This document shows positions 12,858 to 23,146 of a DNA stretch of 44,568 bases, piece by piece. Position 1 is the first letter of the stretch, and each line of letters opens with the position of its first letter. The position numbers were made by a program, and so were the translations under genes. The stretch lies in NCBI GenBank assembly GCA_032358255.1, contig JAULBX010026707.1, forward strand, positions 1 through 44,568. Direction: 5' to 3'. Origin of the DNA: Heterotrichella gracilis. Lineage: Eukaryota > Sar > Xanthophyceae > Tribonematales > Xanthonemataceae. The notes under the pieces are model-generated. The model was not told the origin of the DNA. It made no database searches and saw only the letters and a program-made list of their open reading frames with translations.

Positions 12858-13045
12858 TTAGATGCGGCGTTGACTGCCAATGCCGCGGCGGCTGTTACAG
12901 CACCATTGGAATATTTTATGATAAACTTTATCATTAGCTTTAAGTCTGACTCACCGTACTATTAAAATGTTCACCCGGGCAACTGCCAGTGGCCCAATGG
13001 CATTGTGCCCATGCGTCTATATACGTGTATAAGCCGTGTTGATAG

Positions 13046-13165
13046 GACATGGTGATCTTGCCACAATGATAGTAACTATGTGGCATGCACTAGGCTTGCC
13101 TTGCTATGCCATACTGACTCATGGTGACATGGTGAACATGCCAAAATGATAGTAACTAAGTGGCA
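13046..13165. repeat. 40-base direct repeat pair, 80-base spacing
   Basis: Copies at 13046-13085 and 13126-13165 share GACATGGTGA...ATGATAGTAACTA.GTGGCA with about five differences. A further partial echo (ATAGTAGTAACTTAGTG) lies near 13226. Consistent with a decayed tandem array. Confidence 0.7.
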
Positions 13166-13571
13166 CTGAAACTTCCTCGGTTTAGGAATCGATTTCTTCT
13201 TGCTTGGACTTTTGGCGCATGCAAATAGTAGTAACTTAGTGCAATACTTTATGCCATCAACTTGGTCATTATGTATGCCATCGACTTCAGTTTGACTCAA
13301 GCATGTCATGCATCATTGATGGGTTGACATGTCAATGCATTGTTAATTCAATAAAATTAAATGCACGCAGGCACCGGGTCCTGGTACACGCAGGTAGTGC
13401 CATCAATAATCATTTGAATCCGATGATCGATTCAGCATGATGCTTGAGTCAAACTCAATCGCCGATGGTTGGATGCTCATCATCATCATGCTTGCAAGCA
13501 TATGGTCCTGCTGCCGCTCAGCGCCCAGGCTGGCCCAGGGTAATATCACTCAGTAGTACTAGTACAACCCA

Positions 13572-13665
13572 TATTTAATATAATGTATTAAATATGTTAA
13601 TATATTAAATATAATATATTAAATATAATATATTAAATATAATATAATATATTAAATATATTATA
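13572..13665. repeat. AT-only microsatellite
   Basis: About 94 bases of almost pure A/T, built mainly on a TATTAAATATAATA unit repeated three times in register with degenerate flanks. Confidence 0.85.
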
Positions 13666-13844
13666 GCACTACTACCCATGACGTCAGACTAGAGCTACAA
13701 CGGTTACGTTCGCAACGGTACCAGGTCAGTCTGCGGTATCGGCGCGAAGTGACTAAGGTAGAACCGCACTCATTTTGTCTAAAATTTTAAATGATCGTAG
13801 TACGTGTACATGTACATGGCAATTAAAATTTAAATATTCTACTT

Positions 13845-13908
13845 GGCCTGGGATCCCGGCCCTCTCAACCAGATGGCAACCGCTTGACCAATTAAGTCGC
13901 TCCGATAG
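13845..13908 (-). other. tRNA-derived SINE-like or tRNA pseudogene segment
   Basis: On the minus strand the segment reads like the head of a tRNA-derived element: a box-A-like TTAATTGGTCAAGCGGTT, a GCCATCTGGTTGAGAGG stretch where an anticodon arm would sit, then GCCGGGATCCC where a box B would be. The spacing resembles tRNA-related SINE heads. Box B is poor and no acceptor stem closes, so it is not an intact tRNA gene. Confidence 0.3.
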
Positions 13909-14108
13909 GGACCTGGTCAATGGCATTAGATTGATACCGTATCCCCATACCATGGTCCCCTGAGTTGGATGAGCCGTTTCAAGTCTGTATTTGACTACGC
14001 TAAATCTGAAATGTGCAAGCCTGGGTGGCCCGCCAGGGCGCCACTCATGCCATACACCATGTGCGCACCCCCCTTGGTTGCCTATTATCCCTCCACTCCC
14101 ATTGGGGT

Positions 14109-15651
14109 TCATAGCGTGCGCAGGTGCCCCGTGACCTGGTCCACAGTCTCAGTGGGGCCGCCAATCGCCAGCACAGTCCGGCTGCCAGCGGCCACCTGCG
14201 TGCGCCCAGCATCCTCAACCTGAAACCCACGGGGCACAGGTGAGCACCCAAGCAGACGCTGCTTACAGTCGTGTGCACATACATGCGACCCACATCATTG
14301 CGCAAATTGCGGGTGGCAGATTTGAGAACTGAAGTTCGAGCCATGCGCCATTCCATGAATCCTCGCCATGCCCCCCACCCCCAACCCCCTTCCCTCACGC
14401 CTCACCATGTGTGTGGGCAGGCCCCTCTGCTGCGCCTCCATCTCCAGCGCCGCTAGCTCATCGCCGCTGGCAGCGCCAAGTACAACGGTCTTCTCACCGC
14501 TTTCCTGCAGGAGGGAGAGCATCGGTGAGGGCAAAGACTCGCCAGCCCAGCAGCATGAATGCCGTCAGTGTGAATTGGAAATGCTGCAATTGATGTACCA
14601 AGTGGTCACAAGAAATCATCAAAAAAATTTGTCCACAAAACAAAGTTCAACTGCAACGCTTTCCAATCCTTTGGCCCCTGCCACCCCTCACCTCCCACCC
14701 CTGCAGCCACGGCACCCCATTGGTGAGCAGCAGGCGATACATGGCCAGCGCAGCATGCGCACACTGTGCGCCCACCTTGCCTACACCCATTCCCAGATTG
14801 CGGGGGATGACAAGCACCAGCTGGGACACAGGGGAGGAGAATGTGGTCAGCAGGGGGAGTTGAGGATGGGGGTCTGCCCTTGCATGCTGATAGCCCCATG
14901 ACTTAATGTGTATGGCTAGTGGCAGGGCGCCAATGCACCACATGGCGCCTGCATGTGCCAAGCGAATAGGTGCCTAAAAGCTTTGCAAGGGAAGAAAGCC
15001 TCATCCCAATCATCACCACCCACCTTGCACTCACAGCCCACGCCCAGAGGCATGGCGGTTGCGTGTCGCCCGTCCGGGTGGATGACTGTGGGTGCGCAGG
15101 AGGGCACACCCATCACAGGCTGATCACATGCCGCGAGGCCCACAGCAGCCACACCACTGGGTTCGCCATACTGCAGGTGGTGGATGTGGTGGGGTGAACG
15201 GAGCTTGTGCGTAAATCGGGTGCTCATGTATAGCATGCATTGCAGATATCACACAGGCTCGGAATGTCCCAACCGAATGCACGGCGCATTTGCTACCTCC
15301 CAAGGTGCACGGCATCATAACAATCCACACCAAAGTGGGTAAAGTGGCTGCCCCAACCCACCTGCAACTCTATGGGTGCCCCGGGCGTGGCCTCCCCCGC
15401 GTGGTCCTCCAGCCACTGCAGCGCCGCCTCAACGCCGCAGTTGTAGGTGCGCAGCAGGGACAGTGCTGCGATGGATGGGTCAAACCCCTGGTGGAAGGGG
15501 ATATTCCTCAAGTGTGTAAGCCAGGTATGCGGCGAGAGCGGCGCAGGTGGGTGATCTGGGTGCAGTGGGTTGTGATGAAGTCGCATGGGTTCCGTACCAT
15601 TTCCGTGAGCTGTTGCAGGTGGTCAGGGTCCGCTCGGTGTAGGGTGGACAT
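14109..15651 (-). CDS. PTH2: Peptidyl-tRNA hydrolase 2 with N-terminal UBA domain
   Basis: Releases tRNA from stalled peptidyl-tRNA. Six exons, high to low: 15598-15651, 15362-15487, 15024-15170, 14692-14820, 14406-14504, 14109-14219, joining in phase to 221 residues. Residues about 8-50 are a UBA fold: LTEM (exon 1) joined to [20 protein letters not shown] (exon 2), then ALQWLEDH. Residues about 61-109 are a linker of unknown role. The Pth2 domain follows (110-221): [20 protein letters not shown] with the conserved Lys124 and His131, [16 protein letters not shown], the GLPTH motif, and [20 protein letters not shown] with Asp188, a family catalytic position. UBA fused to Pth2 suggests delivery to ubiquitin-linked partners. 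ATG 15651 was chosen as the start; an in-frame extension toward 15738 rich in Arg/Ala could instead be an organelle leader. Confidence 0.93.
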
Positions 15652-17075
15652 AGTCTTGGGGTGAACTAAGGCAGGCGCTGCTGCAGCCTGCCTCCTGAGG
15701 GGTGGCCTCCTATTACTGGCTGACCGCCTGCAAACCATTATGTCGTCCTCAGAGTGAGCAGTGTACCATTAGGGATGATCGGCCCACACTAGTTTTATAC
15801 GAAACACGGATGGAGAGGAGTACGGTTGGTGGGGACAACACCACGATATGCATGCAACATGCATGCATGCATTGCACAAAATAGCAGTGTATCGGTGTGC
15901 GCACAATACAGCAGTCCGTAACAGAGACACCGTACCAGTGACAGGCTGCAGCAAAGGTATATCTCCGTACCTCCCAAATCCTACAAGGGTGGGTGTGGCG
16001 TGTGTACTCGGCTATAAGTTTACCCCAGTGCGCATAGGGTATCCAGCACGAAGTCACAATAGAAGCACCCAACAAAAGACGCCTTGCCCAACTGCGATAA
16101 AGTTTATTTACTCCATGCTGTGGCGACACCACTGGTATTTTGCAAGGGTTTTGCCTCTTATCTGCCACTTAGTCAGATATGAACTCTAGAACAAGCCAAC
16201 CACTTACCAACCTCTATGACAGGAAACCCTCAACTACCAACGCCAAGTACGTGGACGGCACTTTTGAACTTCCTGTACATTCACCAGTGTGCTGGTAGCC
16301 AGCCTTGGCAGGGGGAGGAGCCTGGCAATTGTTGAACTCGAGAACCTGGAAAGGACAAGTTCGCCCAAAGTATGGCATGCGGAAATAAACCCATCAGCGG
16401 TGTAGGCACACAGTCTAAGATTGGCAGATAAAGGTGCAACCAGTCTGATATGCATCTGGAGAAACATAAAAATGGAACTTTGCACCGTGCTATACTGTAA
16501 GCGCGACTGTCTGATTTTTCGTATTATGTCCACCTCGCTTTTATCCAACGCCGCAAACAGGCACAACTGGTCTGCAGGCGTAGATTTTTTAAAAAATCTC
16601 CTGGGTGTACTTTCTGTATATAATGACATCCAAACGATTGAAGCTATAAAAGTAGGCAGGATTCCTGTCTAAGACTTAGCTGTAGCGGCATAAGAAAACG
16701 CAGCGCTAGTACGCCCATTAAGTAGGCAAATTTTGGGCAGACATAGGAGTATGGCCACACTGTCGCTTTAGACTTGAGCGCACGTTCCAACCCAACAACA
16801 ACAAACTAGGATTTGTAAGTCAGGCAGTCGCTGAACTCCCTATAACGGTCCTAGTAGGTGGTAGAGTCATATCCATAATACAAGGCATATTTCTGCACAT
16901 TGCGTTTCTACATGAGATTATTACTTTGAAGCAGCCCTCCAACTACAATTAGGCATGCTGCACAGCACATCATAGTCTCCATGTAGTCTGCACCCCCTGC
17001 ACCAGTAGGAGTGCGGGGTTCTCTCTTGTTGCCAAGGGTGCAGGTGAAGTCCCCTACCCAATGTACGGCGCCACC
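15652..17075. other. Spacer with one weak open frame
   Basis: AT-rich between about 16000 and 17000. It includes repeated TGCATGCA motifs near 15846-15871. Apart from the open frame at 16234-16629 (listed separately) nothing is supported as a gene. Confidence 0.4.
16234..16629 (-). CDS. Doubtful hypothetical ORF, 131 residues
   Basis: A continuous ATG-initiated frame with a normal mix of charged and hydrophobic residues; its N-terminal third (FKKSTPADQLCLFAALDKSE) looks more protein-like than the rest. No family recognised, no homologous motif, no flanking exon found. It lies in AT-rich DNA where a chance frame of this length is not excluded. Confidence 0.22.
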   Translation of the reverse strand: MSLYTESTPRRFFKKSTPADQLCLFAALDKSEVDIIRKIRQSRLQYSTVQSSIFMFLQMHIRLVAPLSANLRLCAYTADGFISACHTLGELVLSRFSSSTIARLLPLPRLATSTLVNVQEVQKCRPRTWRW

Positions 17076-18553
17076 TCAGCGTCCCAGCCTGCGTGCGTGT
17101 CGCCGCCGCGTGGACGCGCCTAGCACTGGATGGTACAGCCTTTCCTCCTTAATCCCGTGGTTGACGTAGTGCGCCTCAGCCAGCTCACGGCTCACAATGC
17201 CTGCTGTCTCCAGGTCAGGGTTGAGCGCAACGTACTGAAGCCAGTCAAAGTCAGCCGGCAACAGGGTGTGGTCAAACTCTGGAAGGGTCACCTGGGAGGA
17301 CTGGGAGGAGCGAGGGGGGGTGGTGAGTGGCTGGGCACAGGGAAGGGGCAGGAGGGGTGCATGTCCAGGTCAGAGACATCACATGCACGGGCTCAGTGGC
17401 TTGCATTTGGCCGTGCATATGTTTAGTGTGTTAGCTTATGTGTAAGATGCAGCAGAGATTGCAACCCCATGACACCAACTGAGCGTGTCCAGCAGTGGCA
17501 TACCAGCCGTGTGGCATAGTGTGACTTGTGAGGTGCAAGGCAAACACCCATATGGTGGCCGCCCCTTGCCACCATCCATCCCCCTGTACTGCCCACACCC
17601 ATGGCGCCCTGTCCCCTCCATCCCTGCCACCCGCACCTGCTGCACCCCGCTTGCCGCCACCGACAACGTCTGCTGCCCGCCCGTGATGCTGCTGGCCGAG
17701 CTGCGGTAGGGTCGCTGCTCCACCGCCCCGTGCTCCAGGTAGTGCGCCTCGGCAAGCAGCTTGTTGGTCACGCCATGCTCACCAAGGTCGGGGTTGAGCT
17801 GGGGTGGGGGCAGGGGGAAAGGGCGTGGACATGGGGAGGAGGGGCCCCAAGGCACACATGCACCAGATGCATATGCCATGCAGAGGGTACACGCCATGCC
17901 ACACAACTTCCTTGCGGTATCCTTATGCCAATGCCCATGTATATATGTATACAACTATTTTTGTGGGCTATCACATGTCCCTGTCCACTGCCAAAACCCA
18001 CCTGCAGGTATGCAATCCAGTCAAAGTCCTCTGGCAAGTGCGGGTGCCTGGCCAGGTCCGCCATGGCAGAGTGCACACCCTCGCTCTGAAACACCACGTA
18101 TGCCTGGAACCCAGTGTACAGCATGAAGGCAAAGGCAACGGTGGTGAGCAGGCGGGAGCGGGGGAGCACGTCGCGCACGTTCAGGCGCCGCAGCCCGGAC
18201 AGGGCGGGACCAATGGAGGGGACCTGTTGGGGGGAAAGCGGGGCTAAATCGTGCGGGCACTTGGAAATAAACAGGCATGCAGCAATAGCCTTTGGGCAGC
18301 GCAGCTCCTCACCTTGACCTTTGCCTTTGCCAACCCTGACATCATGTTGCGCGCCTGCACCCAAAAGGTAGTGGGTAAGAAACAAGCAAAAGGCTATGCT
18401 GCTCACTCTACAAGCGCCACTCACTCACTAGACCTTACATGGGCCCAGCACGCATGGAGCCATGGCATATAACCCACCCTTCCCCCCGTGCCTCGTTCCC
18501 TGCCCCACCTTGGCAACCAGCCCCTGCGCCGTGTTGCTCCGCAGCTGGGCCAT
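17076..18553 (-). CDS. Single-pass membrane protein with two DFDW/NPDL repeats
   Basis: Function unknown. Five exons, high to low: 18509-18553, 18313-18354, 18002-18223, 17637-17798, 17076-17291, joining in phase to 228 residues. A basic N-terminus (AKARNMMSGLAKAKVK) is followed by one hydrophobic helix at about 53-74, so a type II orientation is likely. The rest carries two copies of a roughly 40-residue unit: LPEDFDWIAYLQLNPDL...AEAHYLEHG...RPY (95-134) and LPADFDWLQYVALNPDL...AEAHYVNHG..EERLYH (171-211). The first unit is split exactly before LNPDL by an intron; the second is not. Similar FDW-x-x-Y...NPDL...HY-x-x-HG-x-x-E-x-R units occur in glycosyltransferase-associated and surface proteins, from memory. 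The frame stays open upstream of ATG 18553 through a Pro/Ser-rich stretch to about 18830, so the true start may lie further out. Confidence 0.7.
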
Positions 18554-20126
18554 GACCCAACCCGAGGGAGGCGTGTGTACCAACGCAGCGGGGGAGGAAG
18601 CAGGAGGGTGCTGTGTGAATAGTGGGGGGTTGTAGGGGAGAGTGGCGGGTGCGGGCTCCCGGGGGCTGTCGGGTATTGAGAGTGAAACTGCGGGTGAGGA
18701 GGCTGTCTCGCTCCCAGAGGTGGTGGATAGGGGAAGGGGCCGCGAGAGGGGCTGTGCAGGTGGGAGTTTGGGCGGGTGCGGGGCTGGGGCCGGGGGTGGA
18801 GGCAGTGTTGGTGATGCTGGGCGGGGGACACGTCCTGCAACAAGCAGGCCGGTGGGTGTGTATGGTCAAGGCTCACTTCAGTGGTGCTGGTGGCAGCCAC
18901 CAGTGGGCACCCACCCGACCTTTAAACCTGTACTTGCCCCGTATTTAGACTGCCACTTAACTGGTAACAAGAAACCTTAATGGGCAGGTGGATGGGATGC
19001 AAATGGCTCAGGGCATGCTCACACTCCTGCTGTGTTGTGGCATCAGTGCTTGCAGCTCAATAACAGTGACGGCTGTAGATGCTACGGCAGGCGTACTGAC
19101 ATTTTAAAGTGTGCTGCTGCGGTCGCCATAGCGTGCAAGCCCGCCTATCTACGGCGTACCAGGTGTCAAGTGCATGCATAAGATCCGAAAATGCATGCAT
19201 GTGCCACCCCCCCGCTAACTCGCTACCCAGCATCTTGAAATAATACTCCAACACACCTGCAATGCAATATCACTCGAAGCTTGTCTCTGCAAGGTTTTGC
19301 AGTGGACCACCCACCCTCACCAGCCCGTCGCCAAGCACCCCACTGATCGCCGCTGATCACCGCAAACGCGGGCACGCTGGAGGCCCCTGGTACCACGAGG
19401 GTATCCATCTACGCGCACCTGGACAGATCTTCTCACTTCCTAGCCTGCTGTGTGCCTCACCTGATAGCGCTGGGTGGCCGGGCCGAGCTCTGGCTTCACT
19501 GCTGGACGGCATCCAGGCAGCACAGGGCCCAACCGGGTGGGCGATGAAGGGGGTCGGTCGCCGGCGGTATGCTCGCTGTGCTCAGGGCGACGGTTTACGT
19601 TGTCAGCAGGCGTACGGTTGCACTCGAGAAGGCTATATAGACGGGACTGCCACACCCACGTTACAGCCTGGACACCAAGGGGTGCACGATAAAACCCTCC
19701 AGCAAGCGGGGGTGTTTATGCCACGTGTCGCCAAAGAAGAGGTGCAATGCGCACACACCAGCCAGTCTTTTGAACTGCAGCTATGCCAGGCTTGAATTTT
19801 GATGACGGCAGCGTGGTGTGAGGGGTGCCTGAGGTCTCAGCAGGCCTTATACGCCATGCCCATGTGGGCAAGCGGCGACAACCACCACACTTTATTGCAA
19901 TACTCCCGGGCAGATTACGAAGGTTCCGCAGACTGTGCATTTCAAACGCCTGAGCCGTCAGTATTGAATTAAAACTCATGCTCGTTATTATTATAGCAGT
20001 TGAAATGTAACTGTCAGTGCGTGGGTGCGTTGCATGCACTTTAAATGTTAACCTGCCCATGTTGCCAACCTGAGCTCTTTATTCTCAAGAGCTCGTATCC
20101 AACACATGATATACTCCAGCCTGAGG
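18554..20126. other. Spacer with Pro-rich frame and weak exon candidates
   Basis: 18554-18834 is open in the frame of the downstream membrane protein and encodes Pro/Ser/Ala-rich sequence that could be its extended N-terminus. The part around 19057-19408 contains a weak two-exon candidate. From 19800 to 20126 no gene is seen; it should hold the 3' UTR of the methyltransferase gene. Confidence 0.4.
19057..19408 (-). CDS. Doubtful two-exon hypothetical protein
   Basis: Exon 1 (19321-19408) starts with ATG and reads MDTLVVPGASSVPAFAVISG. A GTGAGG donor and a TTGCAG acceptor remove 64 bases, and exon 2 (19057-19256) continues in phase as VLEYYFKMLGSELAGG to a stop, 95 residues in total. The splice sites are good and the phase agrees, but no family is recognised and phase agreement alone is weak evidence. 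Confidence 0.25.
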
Positions 20127-21512
20127 CTAGGATAGCTTCACACCCACAGACCCCCCCCACTCCTCTTCCTCGTCATCCCTTGGGTCCAGGTCTGCATCCC
20201 AGCCGCCCAAGCGGGGCGAGGGCTCCCTATTTGTGAGCAGCAGGAACTCGTTGCCAAGCTTGTGCGTGTGCTGCGGACGAAAGGAGGCGGGCCGTAGGGA
20301 TAGCACGCGCCATGCTGCCCGCCGCATGACTGCCCCAGTTAGTAGGTACAGCGGCGGGGGTGTCGTGGAGGAGGGGGTGCGAGCAAGCAGGGACATGCTC
20401 TGGGCTGTCTTCATGAGACACTCCTCCGCCTGCAGGGTGGTATGCACAATGTGATAAGCAGGCCACGCCAAAGTGGGAACACGGACATGGCATAGGGAGA
20501 TGTGTCAGGCACATACTATACAATACAACTTGCAGTGGAACATGAGGAGTACTTCGCTGGCGGCGAGCCACACGTGCGTGATCGTGGAGCCTGCTTGATG
20601 CAGTTCAGGATTATACAGCATTGATATGCCGCATGCAGTACACGTGGCCACATGATGGGGAGCGTGCACCTGCTGAAGTGCCCGGCCTTGCTCACCAGGT
20701 AGGGTGGGTCTGCCACCACCAGTGCAAAGGCATGGACCAGCTCCGAGGGGATGTCAAGGGGGGAGTTGTAGTCGTACAGCGTGAAGTGGCCTAGCACCTG
20801 TGGGCCGGTGGGTTAAAATCGTTTGAGCGCAACTGCAAGTGCCAGATGTGCTGGAGCGTGCAGCGCATAAAGAGGCACGGCACACAAGTGGAAGCAGCAC
20901 TGGCAATCATGGCACAGCAGGGGGTTGGTGCACACGGGCAATGCGGTGTGATGCATGATTGGCAAGTCCTGGCCCTTCAAGTAGGTGCCGCCCCCCAACC
21001 TGCCCTGCCCCACTCACACTGAAGCGTGTGTCATACTCCAGCAAGTGTGCGGGCTGGTCTGGGTGGTGTGTGCGCAGGTGGCGGAAGATGGTTGGGCAGG
21101 CCAGGCATGCGATGGGCCCTCCTGCTGCCGCCTCCAGCAGCTCACCACACACCACATGGCAGGTGGGCTCGTCGTACCAAAACTGCAAGAGGGTGCATGG
21201 ATCGGATTCGGGCGGTGCCAAACTATGTTAAAGTGGCATGGCTTCCAGGGGTGCGCACAGGAGCGCGATCCGCCCATCCCAACAGCCGACACATGCAGGT
21301 TCCAATGCACTGCTGAGCTCGCCCTCTGCTATACCCCAGCGGTGCATCACACTCATATCCATGCCCACCTGCGACAGCCCCCAGTCTTCTTTAAATGCCT
21401 CACCCCCTTCTGCCCCTTGTTCCCCCTCTTCTTGCTGCTGCAAGAAGTCCTGCAGGGCCTGGAGGGTGGAGGCGGAGAGGGATGGGGGGTCGTCATCGGG
21501 TGGGCTGGACAT
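20127..21512 (-). CDS. EEF1AKMT1: EEF1AKMT1/EFM5-type lysine methyltransferase
   Basis: SAM-dependent protein methyltransferase of the N6AMT2/EFM5 family, which methylates an N-terminal-region lysine of translation factor eEF1A in animals and yeast. Four exons, high to low: 21369-21512, 21018-21182, 20696-20797, 20127-20429; 237 residues. Family landmarks in order: LSASTLQALQDFL (N-terminal helix, residues about 11-24), DWGLSQFWYDE across the first intron, a GGPIACLACPTIF strand, the LEYDTRF motif, FTLYDYNSPLDIP, and catalytic VVADPPYL at 130-137 (D/NPPY type). The last exon holds ECLMKTAQSMSLL, the HKLGNEFLLLTN segment, and an acidic tail DPRDDEEEEWGG. ATG 21512 is the first methionine I found in the reading frame; upstream sequence is Ala/Thr/Ser-rich and open. 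Length matches the family. Confidence 0.93.
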
Positions 21513-22004
21513 GAAGACAGTCCCCGAGGTGGGTGGCTGAGGTGCTGCTGCTGCTGTGCGTCTGTTGGGGGTACACAGGCCGCTGCCGCCACCGCTTGTG
21601 ACACTTATATCACTGCTTGGTGGCGCTGCTGTCCTGCGGCTCCTCTGTGCTCCTCGGTGGGGCAAGCGGAATGGTCTGCGAGCGAGCGAGCTTAATTAAG
21701 TGGCAGACTTTGTGCACTGGCTGATTTTGACTGGCAACTTCGACTCCAGGTCAAATTGCTGGTCCAAAGGGATTAGTGAAAGACATTACACATGCCGTCC
21801 AGTCATGCCTTTCCCCTTTGTTTGGTTCAACAAGGTGGACCAAACCGTCTCTTAGACAAACTATTTGATGCTGCACATGGTATCGCAGAGTGCGTGACAG
21901 CATGGAGCTTGTGCAACTGGCCTGTTTGGCGCCCAGGTTTGGAGACAATAAATGGGACACGGTGCACCCACAACGACACATGTAATACCTTTGGCCTACT
22001 GTAC
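21513..22004. other. Spacer upstream of the methyltransferase gene
   Basis: No gene seen. It should contain the promoter and 5' UTR of the minus-strand methyltransferase and the 3' UTR of the small UQCC6-like gene. The long minus-strand frame crossing it has no protein-like features. Confidence 0.4.
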
Positions 22005-22205
22005 TTACATTGAGAAGGATACGTCTATGCACGTTACCCAGGTCTTTGAAGGAACTAAGCATATGCATGCAACCATATATGCATGCATTGCAATGCATGC
22101 ATCCATGCAAGCAGGTCTCACCAGGTCTGGCTTGTACACGTTGTGCACAACGGCGGCACCAGACAGCAGAGACACCACCGCCACCGCGTACGCCTTCACC
22201 CACAT
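22005..22205 (-). CDS. UQCC6: UQCC6/BRAWNIN-like mitochondrial microprotein
   Basis: Very short membrane protein, probably an assembly factor of respiratory complex III if the family call is right. Exon 1 (22122-22205) starts ATG TGG GTG AAG and encodes 28 residues: a hydrophobic helix AYAVAVVSLLSGAAVVHNVY ending in KPDL, then GTGAGA. The AVVH-x-x-Y-x-PDL signature followed by T is the hallmark of the BRAWNIN family. For the second exon, an acceptor after CTTCAAAG gives TWVTCIDVSFSM and a stop at 22005-22007, restoring the expected PDLT and a 40-residue protein. Another acceptor (TTAG, 14 bases earlier) would give a different short tail. The tail is shorter than that of animal proteins (about 70 residues), so more 3' exons are possible. 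A 5' non-coding exon probably ends upstream at an AAG acceptor. Confidence 0.55.
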   Translation of the reverse strand: MWVKAYAVAVVSLLSGAAVVHNVYKPDLVRPACMDACIAMHAYMVACICLVPSKTWVTCIDVSFSM

Positions 22206-23146
22206 ACCAACCACAGCTTGCAGGGGTGGACAGGGGCGACCAGTACGGGGCTTGGGACAACCGTACACAAGGTGGCTGACAGATACCGTTGCACAGGTTC
22301 AATATGTGACTTTTAAACACCAACAACTGCCTTTGAAGATGCAGGCTCATAAACATCCACTCTGACACCCAGGCTACCGCCAACACTGTGGCAGAGCATG
22401 TATCGGTGTTACTGTTATGACTGTGCAGATGAGGTGCACTCACAGCTTAGTTCAGCGCAGTGACTGTGCTATTCAATTGGGTACATAAGGTTACTGTTTG
22501 ACCACTACATGCAAAAGTTGTAACGCAGGGGCACGACCGACTGACATCCCCTGTAATCTACACGTAGCGTATCCACCTTCACCCAATGGGGGGTTTAATT
22601 TGCAAGCGTTGTATGGAGTCCCACCGTGTAAGCTGTGTTTCAATACAGGGTGTGGCCATCAGCGCGGTGTATGCTTATTTCTGGTTCCCGCTCAAGCCAA
22701 GCAACAAATGACACCACGACTGACCTCAATTTCCACCGCGCCTGATGTTCAATATGCTATCGCAACTTGCAACCAAAACCGCCTTCATGAAAACTAGATA
22801 ACCAGTACAGCACATTTTAATGTACATGGGATGTCCAGCAGGTATTGCTGCGCAGATTCTAGTTGTATCATACAAGTTGGCATTACAAAGTAACACAGAC
22901 ACCCGATGGCCTTGTAGGATTCAATGAGTTCTTTGCAATGACAGCCCGGTTTCAAACGGGCAAATTGCGGCCACCTTATGCAGTGCATCCTGTAATGTAT
23001 CTTACTATTGTACTGTATGAATGTTTATGTAAAGAAAGGTTTTCCCTTTTCCAAAGTCGCTGCCCATGCAGGCAAACAAGTCCAGCCGTATGCATGTTAA
23101 CTCTTTATAATTTATTGCTGTGTGCAGTTTGACACATTGCAATGTG
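22206..23146. other. AT-rich spacer without gene
   Basis: No coding exon or RNA gene recognised; contains the 5' region of the UQCC6-like gene and probably the 3' UTR of the hypothetical gene to the right. Confidence 0.4.

Larger units (their letters stand above)
12186..14108. other. AT-rich spacer between convergent secY and Pth2 genes
   Basis: No protein gene was recognised. The stretch carries the secY 3' UTR (a TGTAA, the usual green algal polyadenylation signal, lies at 12655-12659, far from the stop). It also holds a tandem 26-base repeat, two strong inverted repeats, a hairpin, a 40-base direct repeat pair, an AT microsatellite and a tRNA-like segment, all listed separately. Confidence 0.6.

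Noticed and set aside
18421..18900. 159-codon Pro/His-rich minus-strand frame
   Set aside because: It does not join in phase to the downstream membrane-protein exons; the in-phase frame is a different one.
21751..22443. 230-codon minus-strand frame
   Set aside because: His/Cys-rich chance frame from TGCATGCA repeats; the real UQCC6-like exon is in another frame.
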